64,000 bases of DNA from contig NZ_JAUSUI010000004.1 in NCBI RefSeq assembly GCF_030813495.1, positions 372,001 through 436,000 on the forward strand. The letters are read 5' to 3'. This DNA comes from Ancylobacter polymorphus. GTDB lineage: Bacteria; Pseudomonadota; Alphaproteobacteria; Rhizobiales; Xanthobacteraceae. Each line of letters opens with the position of its first letter. The first letter of the stretch is position 1. The position numbers and the translations under genes are program-made. This document shows positions 18,108 through 27,091 of this stretch, piece by piece. The notes below the pieces were generated by a model that was not told the DNA's origin, ran no database searches, and worked only from the letters and a program-made list of their open reading frames with translations.

Positions 18108-18212
18108 GTGACGAATTCGTCCGCCCGCCGTTCTTCCGCGACCCCGACCGCGCTGCGGTTTGCGGGGAAGGTTCTCCTTGCGTCCGGGCTCCTTCTTCTT
18201 AGCCGCCCCTGA
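18108..18212 (+). CDS. leuL: Putative leucine leader peptide of leuA
   Basis: A 34-codon frame with a GTG start. Its end reads Leu-Leu-Ala-Ser-Gly-Leu-Leu-Leu-Leu-Ser-Arg-Pro-stop, i.e. six Leu in ten codons, four of them CTT, a codon little used in the neighbouring GC-rich genes. The stop TGA (18210-18212) lies inside the 5' arm of a strong hairpin that precedes leuA. This is the standard arrangement of ribosome-mediated attenuation of leucine biosynthesis. The start codon is uncertain because no strong ribosome site is seen. Confidence 0.7.
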   Translation: MTNSSARRSSATPTALRFAGKVLLASGLLLLSRP

Positions 18213-18247
18213 GGGCCGGCCGGGCTTCGCGCCTGGGCGCTCAGGGG
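18206..18247 (+). promoter_or_regulatory. Candidate attenuator hairpin upstream of leuA
   Basis: CCCCTGAG (18206-18213) pairs exactly with CTCAGGGG (18240-18247), and the interior is GC-rich and can extend the stem (GGGC with GCCT around TTCGC). The leader-peptide stop codon falls in the 5' arm, so ribosome position would decide whether the hairpin forms. There is no U-run after it, so it may act as a pause or Rho-linked stop, or mask downstream sequence. Confidence 0.6.
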
Positions 18248-18346
18248 ATGACGCCTCCCGCCACACTGTCAGACAGGCAACGGACGATGCCGCACGGGCC
18301 AGAAGGCCCTGCCGCTCCCGGTGCCGGAGCCGAGAAGGAAGCCCAC

Positions 18347-19912
18347 ATGTCCAACCCTCATGAACGCGTCGTCATTTTCGACACCACGCTGCGCGACGGC
18401 GAGCAGTGCCCCGGCGCCTCGATGACGCTGGAAGAGAAGCTGGAAGTTGCCGATCTCCTCGACACGATGGGCGTCGATGTGATCGAGGCCGGCTTCCCCA
18501 TCGCCTCCAATGGCGATTTCGAGAGCGTCGCCGAGATCGCCCGCCGCACCAAGCGCGCGGTGGTCGCGGGCCTCGCCCGCGCCATCCCCGCCGATATTGC
18601 CCGCGCCGGCGAGGCGGTGAAGTTCGCCCAGCGCCCGCGCATCCACACCTTCGTCTCCACCTCGCCGATCCATCTCGAACACCAGATGCGCAAGACGCAG
18701 GATCAGGTGATCGACATCATCACCGCGACGGTGACGCAGGCGCGCAACCTCGTCGACAACATCGAATGGTCGGCGATGGACGCCACCCGCACGCCCATCG
18801 ACTATCTCTCGCGCTGCGTCGAGACGGCGGTGAAGGCCGGCGCCACCACCATCAACCTGCCGGACACGGTGGGCTATGCCACCCCGTCGGAATATGAGGC
18901 GATGTTCCGCCAGGTGCGCGCCTACATCCTCGACCGCGTGCCCAATGGCGAGCAGATCATCTTCTCCGCCCATTGCCATGACGATCTCGGCCTCGCCGTG
19001 GCCAATTCGCTGGCGGCGCTGGCCGGCGGCGCGCGGCAGATCGAATGCACGATCAACGGCCTCGGCGAACGTGCCGGCAATGCGGCGCTGGAAGAGGTGG
19101 TGATGGCCATCCGCACCCGCGGCGATGTGCTGCCCTATGCCACCGGCATCGAGAGCACCATGCTGACCCGCGCCTCCAAGCTGGTCTCGGCCGTCACCTC
19201 CTTCCCGGTGCAGTACAACAAGGCGATCGTCGGCCGGAACGCCTTCGCGCATGAGAGCGGCATCCATCAGGATGGCATGCTCAAGAACAACACCACCTAT
19301 GAGATCATGACCCCCGACAGCGTCGGCGTGTCCAAGACCTCGCTTGTCATGGGCAAGCATTCCGGCCGCGCCGCCTTCCGCGACAAGCTGAAGGCGCTGG
19401 GCTACGAGCTGGGCGAGAACGCGCTGAACGACGCTTTCAGCCGCTTCAAGGAACTCGCCGACCGCAAGAAGGTGGTCTATGACGAGGACATCGAGGCGCT
19501 GGTCGATCACGAGATCGCCGCCGCCCATGACCGCATGAAGCTGGTGTCGCTCAGCGTCATCGCCGGCAGCCACGGCCCGCAGCGCGCCACCATGAAGATG
19601 AAGGTGGACGGCATCCTCGTCACCGAGGAATGCGAGGGCAATGGCCCGGTGGATGCGGTGTTCAACTGCATCAAGGCCATCGTCCCGCATGAGGCCAAGC
19701 TCGCGCTCTATCAGGTCCATGCCGTGACCGAGGGCACGGACGCGCAGGCCGAAGTGTCGGTGCGGCTGGAGGACGGCGACAAGGCGGTGACCGGGCGCGG
19801 TTCCGACCCCGACACGCTGGTCGCGTCGGCGCAGGCCTACATCATCGCGCTGAACAAGCTGGCGACCAAGCGCGGCAGTCTGAACGCGCAGGCGCAGCCG
19901 GCGGCGGAGTGA
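18347..19912 (+). CDS. leuA: 2-isopropylmalate synthase
   Basis: A 521-residue enzyme, the first committed step of leucine synthesis: it condenses acetyl-CoA with 2-oxoisovalerate. [16 protein letters not shown] holds the metal and substrate residues, [11 protein letters not shown] and [16 protein letters not shown] follow, and [12 protein letters not shown] closes the catalytic region. The C-terminal ~120 residues (after about 400) form the LeuA dimer domain that binds leucine for feedback inhibition. The ATG at 18347 has AAGGA upstream. The leader peptide suggests control of transcription by leucyl-tRNA as well. A strong terminator follows, so it is transcribed alone. Confidence 0.96.
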   Translation: MSNPHERVVIFDTTLRDGEQCPGASMTLEEKLEVADLLDTMGVDVIEAGFPIASNGDFESVAEIARRTKRAVVAGLARAIPADIARAGEAVKFAQRPRIHTFVSTSPIHLEHQMRKTQDQVIDIITATVTQARNLVDNIEWSAMDATRTPIDYLSRCVETAVKAGATTINLPDTVGYATPSEYEAMFRQVRAYILDRVPNGEQIIFSAHCHDDLGLAVANSLAALAGGARQIECTINGLGERAGNAALEEVVMAIRTRGDVLPYATGIESTMLTRASKLVSAVTSFPVQYNKAIVGRNAFAHESGIHQDGMLKNNTTYEIMTPDSVGVSKTSLVMGKHSGRAAFRDKLKALGYELGENALNDAFSRFKELADRKKVVYDEDIEALVDHEIAAAHDRMKLVSLSVIAGSHGPQRATMKMKVDGILVTEECEGNGPVDAVFNCIKAIVPHEAKLALYQVHAVTEGTDAQAEVSVRLEDGDKAVTGRGSDPDTLVASAQAYIIALNKLATKRGSLNAQAQPAAE

Positions 19913-19940
19913 GCGGGCGCCGAAGGGCGTGATTTAAGGA

Positions 19941-19969
19941 AAGAGCCCCGGCACCGCCGGGGCTCTTTT
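19941..19969 (+). terminator. Intrinsic terminator after leuA
   Basis: A perfect 12-bp stem (19941-19952 with 19956-19967) with a 3-base loop, followed by TTTT. It lies 29 bases after the leuA stop. Confidence 0.92.
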
Positions 19970-20060
19970 GTTTGGAAGGCGTGCTTGTCGGGGCCGGCAG
20001 TCCCGGCAAGGTCCGCTGGCTCTTGCCGGGAATGTCCGTCGTCCCGGTCGAGGCTCGCGC

Positions 20061-22274
20061 TTACTGCGCGCCGGGCGGCACGGGCGGCTGACCGGGACCG
20101 CCGGGGCCACCCGGACCGCCCGCCCCGCCGCCGGGCGGGCGCGGCTGACCCTGCGGCGGACGCGCGGGCTGGTTCGGCCCGGGCTGGCCCTGCGGGGGAC
20201 GGGCCTGCTGTGCCCCCGGCTGCTGCGGCGGCTTCTGCTGACGCTGCTGCATCTGCTGTTGCCTCTGCTCCTGCCGCTGCTGCTGAGCGTCCTGCTTCTG
20301 CTGGCGCTCCTGCTGGCGGGCGCGCTGCTGCTCCTGCTGGGCCTCCTGCTTCTGCTCCTGCTGGGCCTCCTGCTTCTGCTGCCGCTGCTGCTGGTTCTGC
20401 TGCTGTCTGGCGCGCTGCTGCTCCTGCTGGGCGTCCTGCTTCTGCTGGCGCTCCTGCTGCTGACGCTCGCGCACCTCCTGGTTCCGCTTCGCCCGGTCGG
20501 CATTGTTCTGCGGCGCCGGATTGGGAGCCGGTCTCGCCGCCGCCGGCGGTTGACCGGGAACGGGGCGTGGGGCGCCCGGCGGGCTTTGCACCGCGCCGGG
20601 GGCAGCCGGAGCATTGGGCGCGGCACCGGGCGCAGCGGGGCCCGGCTGGCCGGGGCCAGCATCGGGACCACTGTTCGGCCCGCCCGGCCGGGGCGGTGTC
20701 GTTGCCGGCGCAACCGGGCCGCCGGGCCGGCCGGGGCCAACATCGGGGCCATTGTTCGGCCCGCCCGGCCGGGGCGGTGTCGTTCCCGGCGCAACCGGGC
20801 CGCCGGGCCGGCCGGGGCCGGCATCGGGGCCATTGTTCGGCCCGCCCGGCCGGGGCGGCGTGGTTCCGGGCGCAGCGGGGCCCGGCTGGCCGGGGCCATT
20901 GTTCGGCCCGCCCGGCCGGGGCGGCGTGGTTCCGGGCGCAGCGGGGCCCGGCTGGCCGGGGCCAGCGTCGGGGCCGTCATTCGGACCACCCGGACGGGGC
21001 GGAGTCGTTCCGGGCGCACCAGGTCCGCCGGGCCGGCCGGGGCCAACACCGGGCGCACCAGGACCGCCGGGACGTGGGCCGGGCTGGTTTTCCACCCGGT
21101 CGACCACACGCTGCGCCTTGGCGCGCTGCTGCGCGCGCAGCTTCTCATAGACGGCGCGGCGCTGCTCCAGCGCCTCGCGCTGCTGACGCTGGAAAGCCTC
21201 GGCGCGCCCATCCGCCTGCCGCCGCTCCTCCAGCAGCCGGTCGGCCCGTTCGCGCTCCAGAAGCTGCACCTGCTGACGGAAGCGGTCGGGGTTCTCGAAG
21301 CGGCGTTCGCGCAGATCGCGCCGGTTGTCGGGGGTCAGCACGTTGAGCAGCGCCGCCGAGGGCGCGAGCCAGCCCGGCACGTCCCGGTCCTCGCGCACAT
21401 ATTGCCGGATCAGCGGCCGGCGGTCGGGCTCGATCTCGCGCACATAGCGCGGCGGCGGGCCGCGCCGGTCGCGGAAATCGAGGCGCGGCGCGAAAATGCC
21501 GAGCCGGCCGCCATTGTTGCCGTCGAAGAACATGTCGTCGCGATTGTCGACATAATAGACCTCGCGCGTCACCAGCCGCTCGCGCACCGGCGCGTCAAAG
21601 ACGCGATAGCCGAAGCCGCGATTGACGTAATAGCCATCGTCCCAGCTCGGCTCATAGATGTCCGGGGCGGCCTGCAGATAGATGTTGATCTGCGGGATCG
21701 GCGCGACATGAACGGCGATATCCTCCGCCGCCATGTAGCGGTCCTCGATAAACACCCAGCTTTCCGCCACCGGCGGGGCATAATGCGCGGGCCGGCCGAC
21801 GGCATAGCCGGGGCGATCCGGCGCGATCGGCGCCCAGCCGGTGCGCCCGCCGCCGCGCCGCCACGTCACCCAGGCCGGCGCCCAGGTGTCGCCCGGCACC
21901 CAGAACCAGCCATAGGCGGGGTCATAGCCCCAGCGGCCATAATGATAGGTCGCCCAGCCGAAGGGCTCATAGGATTCCCAGTACCAGCCATATTGCTCGG
22001 TCCACACCCAGCGCCCTTCCTGATAGGGGCGCCAGCCCGGGCCGACATCGCTGGGAATGAAGACATAATCGTAATCGGGATGGGCGACCCAGGTGCCGAA
22101 GCGGCCCAGCTGGTCGTAGAACAGGTTCACGTCCATCGTCGCGGCGCCGCCCTGCGGTCCGGCCTGCGCCAGCCGGATCGGCGCGTTCTGCGCGAGGGCG
22201 GGCAGGGTGGCGACGCCGGCGAGAAGGCTCGCGCCGATTCCGGCGGCGAGCAGGGGGCGTGTCAGGCGAAGCAT
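20061..22274 (-). CDS. DUF6600 protein with Pro/Gly repeats and Gln-rich tail
   Basis: A 737-residue exported protein. The signal peptide ends at Ala-Leu-Ala-Gln. Residues about 50-135 hold the DUF6600 pattern of Trp/Tyr-rich Gly repeats (GRWVWTEQYGWYWESYEPFG, then WATYHYGRWGYD and WVPGDTWAPAWVTWR). A charged Arg/Glu/Gln helical stretch covers about 300-385. Then comes a collagen-like tail with 27-residue repeats, a Gln/Arg/Lys-rich coiled coil and a final Gly-Pro-Pro-rich end. GGAGG lies 5 bases before the ATG at 22274. The function is unknown; an extended cell-surface or periplasmic spacer is plausible. A long open frame on the other strand is a codon-bias shadow. Confidence 0.88.
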   Translation of the reverse strand: MLRLTRPLLAAGIGASLLAGVATLPALAQNAPIRLAQAGPQGGAATMDVNLFYDQLGRFGTWVAHPDYDYVFIPSDVGPGWRPYQEGRWVWTEQYGWYWESYEPFGWATYHYGRWGYDPAYGWFWVPGDTWAPAWVTWRRGGGRTGWAPIAPDRPGYAVGRPAHYAPPVAESWVFIEDRYMAAEDIAVHVAPIPQINIYLQAAPDIYEPSWDDGYYVNRGFGYRVFDAPVRERLVTREVYYVDNRDDMFFDGNNGGRLGIFAPRLDFRDRRGPPPRYVREIEPDRRPLIRQYVREDRDVPGWLAPSAALLNVLTPDNRRDLRERRFENPDRFRQQVQLLERERADRLLEERRQADGRAEAFQRQQREALEQRRAVYEKLRAQQRAKAQRVVDRVENQPGPRPGGPGAPGVGPGRPGGPGAPGTTPPRPGGPNDGPDAGPGQPGPAAPGTTPPRPGGPNNGPGQPGPAAPGTTPPRPGGPNNGPDAGPGRPGGPVAPGTTPPRPGGPNNGPDVGPGRPGGPVAPATTPPRPGGPNSGPDAGPGQPGPAAPGAAPNAPAAPGAVQSPPGAPRPVPGQPPAAARPAPNPAPQNNADRAKRNQEVRERQQQERQQKQDAQQEQQRARQQQNQQQRQQKQEAQQEQKQEAQQEQQRARQQERQQKQDAQQQRQEQRQQQMQQRQQKPPQQPGAQQARPPQGQPGPNQPARPPQGQPRPPGGGAGGPGGPGGPGQPPVPPGAQ
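20640..21060. repeat. Tandem ~81-base repeats coding for Pro/Gly-rich units
   Basis: Five related units within the DUF6600 gene. Equivalent points fall at 20670, 20751, 20832, 20898 and 20976, giving spacings of 81, 81, 66 and 78 bases. The 27-residue unit has the core PGTTPPRPGGPNNGP followed by a variable Asp-Ala-Gly-Pro-Gly-Arg-Pro-Gly-Gly part. The shorter unit lacks part of this. Near-identical DNA copies suggest recent duplication, so length variation between strains is likely. Confidence 0.88.
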
Positions 22275-22469
22275 GGGCACCTCCGGCAGCTTTGCGGTGC
22301 TCCTTAACGCCGCTGCGGTGCAATGGTTTCAAATAATGACGGCGTATCTTGGCCGGTCCAGCGAGGCAAAACGCAGCCGGGAAAGAAAGCGTCAAAAATA
22401 TGATGTCGCCATGTCTGGCGCCATCTATCTCCAATGCAAGATGTCGCAAGGTGAGTGGCGCGGTTATTT

Positions 22470-23252
22470 TCAGCCGGTGGCTTGCCGCCAGATAATGTCC
22501 TGCAGGTTGCGTAAGGTGTCGTGGCGATCGCCCAGTGCAACGCCGTCCAGCGCCGTCACCGGGCGGAGGAAGCGCACGGAATTGGTCAGGAACACCGCGT
22601 CCGCCCCGGTGAGCGCCGCCGGCGCCAGCGGGCGTTCCTCAACGGCGAGGCCCAGCCGCGGGGCGGCCTCGATCACCAGCGCGCGCATGATGCCGGGCAG
22701 GCAGCCCTCGCTGAGCGACGGCGTCACCAGCCGCCCGGCGATGAGCGCGAACAGATTGGCGATGGTGGTGCAGGCGACCCGGCCCCGCGTGTTGAGGATC
22801 AGTGCGTCGTCCACCCCCGCCGCCGCCGCCTCCCGCGCGGCGAGGATATGGTCGAGATAGCCCAGCGTCTTGAGGTTGGCGGTGGGCGAGAATTCGTTGC
22901 GCCGCCCGGTGGCGGTGACCAGCCGCGCCGGCTGGCCGATGAGGGCAGGGGACCAGGGCGCGCGCGTCACCACGACGGTCGGCGCCCCCGCGCTCGCCGG
23001 CCACAGGCCCCGCGCCGCCATGCCGCGCGTCACCGTGGTGCGCAGAATGGCCGGCTCCGGCGTCAGGGCCGCGTCGAGCGCCGCCTCGACCGCCGCCGCC
23101 TCCAGCACGATGCCGATCCGCTGCGCCGCCGCCGCCAGCCGGCCGACATGGCGCGCGCGGGCGAAGACCGCCCCGTCCAGCGCCAGCGCGGTGTCGAACA
23201 CCCCGTCGCCGAGGGTGAAGCCGCGATCCTCGACGCTGACGACCTCGCTCAC
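22470..23252 (-). CDS. pabC: Aminodeoxychorismate lyase (class IV aminotransferase fold)
   Basis: A 260-residue PLP enzyme that splits 4-amino-4-deoxychorismate to p-aminobenzoate and pyruvate. The sequence opens with the class IV pattern (VEDRGFTLGDGVFDTAL). The PLP Lys is in NLKTLGYLDHILAAREA, and GVDDALILNTRGRVACTTIANLFA and LPGIMRALVIEAA follow. The start is GTG at 23252, overlapping the pabA stop as GTGA. Class IV members also include branched-chain and D-amino acid aminotransferases, but the position after pabB and pabA supports PabC. Confidence 0.87.
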   Translation of the reverse strand: MSEVVSVEDRGFTLGDGVFDTALALDGAVFARARHVGRLAAAAQRIGIVLEAAAVEAALDAALTPEPAILRTTVTRGMAARGLWPASAGAPTVVVTRAPWSPALIGQPARLVTATGRRNEFSPTANLKTLGYLDHILAAREAAAAGVDDALILNTRGRVACTTIANLFALIAGRLVTPSLSEGCLPGIMRALVIEAAPRLGLAVEERPLAPAALTGADAVFLTNSVRFLRPVTALDGVALGDRHDTLRNLQDIIWRQATG

Positions 23253-23833
23253 GCCGCGCTCTCCCGCGCCCGCGCCAGCCGAAGGAAATTCCCCATCAGC
23301 TCGTAGCCCTGCGGGGTCAGCACCGATTCCGGGTGGAACTGCACGCCATAGGTCGGGTGGGTGCGATGGGCGAGGCCCATGATCTCGCCATCCTCGCTCC
23401 AGGCGGTGGCGATCAGCGGCGCGCCCTCGTCCAGTTCCACCGCCAGCGAATGGTAGCGCCCGGCCGGCAGCGGCGAGGGCAGGCCGGCAAACACATCCGT
23501 TCCGGCATGGCGCAGCAGCGAGGCGCGCCCGTGCATCGGTTCCTTCGCCCGCACCACACGCCCGCCAAAGGCCTGGCCGATGCACTGGTGGCCGAGGCAG
23601 ATGCCGAGAATCGGCAGCATCCCCGAAAGCGCCCGCACCGCTTCCAGAGAGATGCCGGCCTCGTTCGGCGAACAGGGGCCGGGCGAGATCACCAGCGCCT
23701 CCGGTGCCCGCGCCTCGATCGCCGCGAGGTCCAGTGCATCGTTGCGGGCAACCTCTACCTCTTCGCCCAGTTCAGTGAGATAGCGCGCGACGTTGAAGAC
23801 GAAGCTGTCGTAATTGTCGATCAGCAGGATCAC
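23249..23833 (-). CDS. pabA: Aminodeoxychorismate synthase glutaminase subunit
   Basis: A 194-residue class I glutamine amidotransferase that supplies ammonia to PabB. LLIDNYDSFVFNVARYL is the family start. The nucleophile Cys is in PILGICLGHQCIGQAFGG, and the His-Glu pair is in GVQFHPESVLT. The start is GTG at 23833, overlapping the pabB stop by four bases. In many bacteria one subunit serves both PabA and TrpG, so it may also work with anthranilate synthase. Confidence 0.9.
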   Translation of the reverse strand: MILLIDNYDSFVFNVARYLTELGEEVEVARNDALDLAAIEARAPEALVISPGPCSPNEAGISLEAVRALSGMLPILGICLGHQCIGQAFGGRVVRAKEPMHGRASLLRHAGTDVFAGLPSPLPAGRYHSLAVELDEGAPLIATAWSEDGEIMGLAHRTHPTYGVQFHPESVLTPQGYELMGNFLRLARARESAA

Positions 23834-25245
23834 GCCAGCGCCTCCGGTGTGAAAGCGCGAAACAGCCGTTCCGCCTTGGTCAGGCTCTCGGCGTGTTCGG
23901 CGGCAGGGTCGGAGAGGGTGGTGATGCCGCCGCCGACGCCGAAGCTGGCGCACCCGCCTTCCACCGTCACGGTGCGGATGGCGATGTTGAAATCCATGGC
24001 GCCGTCGAAGCCGATAGTGCCGATGGAGCCGCAATACACCCCGCGCGGCCGGCCTTCCAGTTCGCGGATGATTTCCATGGCGCGGATCTTCGGCGCGCCG
24101 GTGATCGAGCCGCCGGGAAAGGAGGCGGCCAACAGGTCCAGCCCGTCGCGGCCCTCCTTCAATTCGCCTGTCACCACCGAGACGAGGTGGTGGACATTGG
24201 CATAGGTCTCCAGCCCGCACAGGCGCGGCACCTTCACCGTGCCGGGCCGGCACACGCGCGAGAGATCGTTGCGCAGCAGGTCGACGATCATCACATTCTC
24301 CGCGCGGTCCTTCTCGCTGGCGGCGAGCGCACGGCCGCGAAAGGCGTCGAGCGTCGGCTCCACCGAGCGCGGCAGCGTGCCCTTGATCGGGCGCGTCTCC
24401 ACTTCCTCGCCGACGAGCTTGACGAAGCGCTCCGGCGAGGAAGAGGCGATGACGCGGTCGTCATTGACGATCAGCGCGGCGAAAGTGGCGGGGTTGGCGC
24501 GGCGCAGCTGGTCATAGAGGGCGAAGGGGTCGAACGGACCCAGATCCGTTTCGAAGCGCTGGGTGAAATTGGCCTGGAAGATATCGCCGGCACGGATGTA
24601 GTCGATCACGCGGGCGACGGCGCGGCGATAGCTTTCCGCGTCGAAATTGGAACGCCAGTCGTGCGCGCGCACGGGGGCGCCGAGGGGGGCTTCCGGCGCA
24701 TCCAGCCGGGCGCTGGCCTCATTGAGCCGCTCGCGGGCGCGGCGGGCGCGGCGGGCGGGGTCCGCCTCCGGCCAGCCGGTGGAAATGAGGAAGGCCCGTT
24801 CCGCCACAACGTCGAAGGCGGCGACGAGATCGTAGAAGCCGAGGTCGATTTCCGGCCCCTCGCCGGGCTCGGCCTGCGGGGTGGGGAAGCGGTCGAACAG
24901 CCGGCCGGCCTCATAGGCGATATAGCCCGCCGCCCCGGCCTGAAACCCGGCCTCGCCCGGCAGCCGGGGCTGGGCGTAGGTTTTCAGCCGGGCGCGCAGC
25001 GCCTCCAGCGGCGTTGCGTCTTCGCGCACCCCGTTCCAGAGCGCGACACCGCCGTCGCTGCGGAAACGACCGAAAGGTTCGGCCATGACATAGGACCAGC
25101 GCCCGAGCACGGGGTGGCGCATGGCGCTGTCGAGAAAGGTCAGCCCCGGCACCGGCACGCCATCGCGATGGCCGAGCCGGCGCGCGGCCAGCCAGGGCTC
25201 CTGCCAGGCGATTTCGACGACGAGGGGAGGCGGCTCCTGAATCAT
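23830..25245 (-). CDS. pabB: Aminodeoxychorismate synthase component I
   Basis: A 471-residue chorismate-using enzyme that makes 4-amino-4-deoxychorismate for folate. The C-terminal chorismate-binding domain shows AGDIFQANFTQRFE, TRPIKGTLPR, AENVMIVDLLRNDLSRVC and FPGGSITGAPKIRAMEII. PIKGT is the PabB form, whose Lys takes part in catalysis, whereas TrpE has PIAGT; this sets PabB apart from TrpE. The start at 25245 begins Met-Ile-Gln-Glu. It heads the pabB-pabA-pabC operon. Confidence 0.92.
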   Translation of the reverse strand: MIQEPPPLVVEIAWQEPWLAARRLGHRDGVPVPGLTFLDSAMRHPVLGRWSYVMAEPFGRFRSDGGVALWNGVREDATPLEALRARLKTYAQPRLPGEAGFQAGAAGYIAYEAGRLFDRFPTPQAEPGEGPEIDLGFYDLVAAFDVVAERAFLISTGWPEADPARRARRARERLNEASARLDAPEAPLGAPVRAHDWRSNFDAESYRRAVARVIDYIRAGDIFQANFTQRFETDLGPFDPFALYDQLRRANPATFAALIVNDDRVIASSSPERFVKLVGEEVETRPIKGTLPRSVEPTLDAFRGRALAASEKDRAENVMIVDLLRNDLSRVCRPGTVKVPRLCGLETYANVHHLVSVVTGELKEGRDGLDLLAASFPGGSITGAPKIRAMEIIRELEGRPRGVYCGSIGTIGFDGAMDFNIAIRTVTVEGGCASFGVGGGITTLSDPAAEHAESLTKAERLFRAFTPEALA

Positions 25246-25459
25246 GCCGCGAATATGGAACGTCGCGCGCCCGGTTCCTAGGGCAGTGATGCGCCCGCCG
25301 CCCGCCAACCAGGGATATCTCTGGCGCGCCGTGTTTTCTAAGCCAAAGGGCCACTTGACGCTGGGTTGCGCGGGTGGTGGCCTAGTCTCCCAACAAACGG
25401 CGCCCGCGCGGCCGGGCGACCGGCATAGCAACAGGCTCAACACGTCTCGGGAGGGACAC

Positions 25460-26446
25460 ATGACGCGTTTCAAGGGGGCGGTGACCGCCCTGGCGGCGAT
25501 GGCGGCGCTGGCGCTGCCTCTGGGCGATGCTCAGGCGCAGGATTATCCGAACCGTCCGGTGACGATGGTGGTGCCGTTCGCCGCCGGCGGGCCGACCGAC
25601 ACGGTGGCGCGGCTGATCGCGGAATCGATGTCGCGCACGCTCGGCCAGCAGGTGGTGGTGGAGAATGTCGGCGGCGCCGGCGGCACGCGCGGGGCCGGGC
25701 AGGTGGCGAAGGCCGCGCCCGACGGCTACACCGTGCTGCTGCACCATATCGGCCAGGCGACCGCGGCCACGCTCTACCGCAAGCTGCCTTACAACGTGCT
25801 CACCGATTTCGAGGAAGTCGGGCTCGTCACCGACGTGCCGATGACCGTCATCGGCAAATCGACGCTGGAGCCGAAGGATGCGGCCGAGCTGATCGCCTAT
25901 GTGAAGAAGAACAAGGACGCGGTGATCTACGGCAATGCCGGCGTCGGCTCCGCCTCGCATCTGTGCGGCATGCTGTTCATGTCGGCGCTCGACACGCAGA
26001 TGACCACCGTTCCCTATCAGGGCACCGGCCCGGCGATGAACGATCTGGTCGGCGGGCAGATCGACCTGATGTGCGACCAGACCACCAACACGACGGGCCA
26101 GATCAAGGCCGGCAAGGTGAAGGCCTATGGCGTCACCACCAAGACGCCGGTGAAGTCGCTGCCCGGAATCCCCCCGCTCGATTCCGCCGGCCTGCCCGGC
26201 TTCGAGGTGGCGGTGTGGCATGGGCTCTACGCCCCCAAGGGCACGCCCAAGGCGGAAATCGACAAGCTCAACGCCGCCCTCGTCGCCGCGCTGCAGGACC
26301 CCAAGGTCATCTCCCGCTTCGCCGATCTCGGCACCGAGCCGGTGGCGCTGGACCGCGCCACGCCGGAAGTGCACCAGAAGTTCCTTGAGGCGGAAGTCGC
26401 CAAGTGGAAGCCGGTGATCGAGAAGGCCGGCGTCTTCGCCGACTGA
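25460..26446 (+). CDS. tctC: Tripartite tricarboxylate transporter substrate-binding protein (Bug/TctC)
   Basis: A 328-residue periplasmic receptor with a signal peptide ending Ala-Gln-Ala-Gln-Asp. The start YPNRPVTMVVPFAAGGPTDTVAR and the GAGGTRGAGQVAKAAPDGYT segment are hallmarks of the Bug family, where the first holds the carboxylate-binding loop. The ATG at 25460 has GAGGGAC upstream. It is followed by tctB and tctA, so this is a complete tripartite system. The substrate (citrate, other tricarboxylates, dicarboxylates or aromatic acids) cannot be read from the sequence. No two-component regulator is adjacent. Confidence 0.92.
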   Translation: MTRFKGAVTALAAMAALALPLGDAQAQDYPNRPVTMVVPFAAGGPTDTVARLIAESMSRTLGQQVVVENVGGAGGTRGAGQVAKAAPDGYTVLLHHIGQATAATLYRKLPYNVLTDFEEVGLVTDVPMTVIGKSTLEPKDAAELIAYVKKNKDAVIYGNAGVGSASHLCGMLFMSALDTQMTTVPYQGTGPAMNDLVGGQIDLMCDQTTNTTGQIKAGKVKAYGVTTKTPVKSLPGIPPLDSAGLPGFEVAVWHGLYAPKGTPKAEIDKLNAALVAALQDPKVISRFADLGTEPVALDRATPEVHQKFLEAEVAKWKPVIEKAGVFAD

Positions 26447-26587
26447 CGCCGCCGCCGTTCCGGCGCGCCCGTGTGGCGCGCCGCTGTGGCGCGCCCGTTC
26501 CGCCCTGCCTCCTGCCCACCCAATTGCCTGCCGGCCTGCCGCTCACCCCGGCGGGCCGCTCCCCCATCCGGCCGCTGGACACATCCC

Positions 26588-27079
26588 ATGACACGTTTCG
26601 TCAAAAGCCCGAAGGAGGTCGCCAGCGGCTTCCTGCTGGTGCTCCTCGCCGCCTTCTTCGCCTGGCAGGCGATGGACCTGCCCATGGGGCGCGCCATCCG
26701 CATGGGGCCGGGCTACTTCCCGATGATTCTGGCCGGCCTGCTCGGCTTTCTCGGTCTCATCGTCCTCCTCACCGGACTCACACTCCACCCGGTGGCGGAG
26801 GAGGATAAAGCGCAGGAAATCGGGCTGCGCCGCTGGCCGTGGGTGCCGCTGGGGATGGTGACGCTCGCGGTGGTTGTGTTCGGCCTCGGCATCCGCCCGC
26901 TCGGCCTCGGCCCCTCCATGGGGCTGGCGGTGTTTCTCTCCACCTTGGCCAGCCGCAAGTTCCGGCTGACCACCGCGCTGCTCTCCTCTGCGATCATGGT
27001 GGCGTTCTCCTGGGCCGTGTTCATCAAGGGGCTGGGGTTGCCGCTGCCCATGCTGGGCCCGTGGCTCGGCGGCTATTGA
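26588..27079 (+). CDS. tctB: Tripartite tricarboxylate transporter small membrane subunit
   Basis: A 163-residue protein with four predicted membrane helices: about 14-32, 44-62, 84-102 and 115-145, the last a double segment. The motif RMGPGYFPMILAGLLGFLG after helix 1 is typical of TctB. It lies between the receptor gene and tctA, 12 bases before the latter, and would form the small subunit of the membrane complex. The ATG at 26588 has no strong ribosome site. Confidence 0.9.
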   Translation: MTRFVKSPKEVASGFLLVLLAAFFAWQAMDLPMGRAIRMGPGYFPMILAGLLGFLGLIVLLTGLTLHPVAEEDKAQEIGLRRWPWVPLGMVTLAVVVFGLGIRPLGLGPSMGLAVFLSTLASRKFRLTTALLSSAIMVAFSWAVFIKGLGLPLPMLGPWLGGY

Positions 27080-27091
27080 GGAGCGAAGCCC

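Noticed and set aside
20640..21060. Second candidate CRISPR or minisatellite
   Set aside because: The units stay in frame within a coding gene and encode a Pro/Gly pattern, so they are a protein repeat.
19968..22307. A 779-codon plus-strand frame with long Leu runs
   Set aside because: It mirrors the Gln-rich and Pro-rich repeats of the minus-strand DUF6600 gene, which has a signal peptide, domain and ribosome site.
23249..25245. Anthranilate synthase (trpE/trpG) as the identity of this pair
   Set aside because: The PIKGT motif and the adjoining class IV lyase indicate PabB/PabA/PabC. TrpE has PIAGT.
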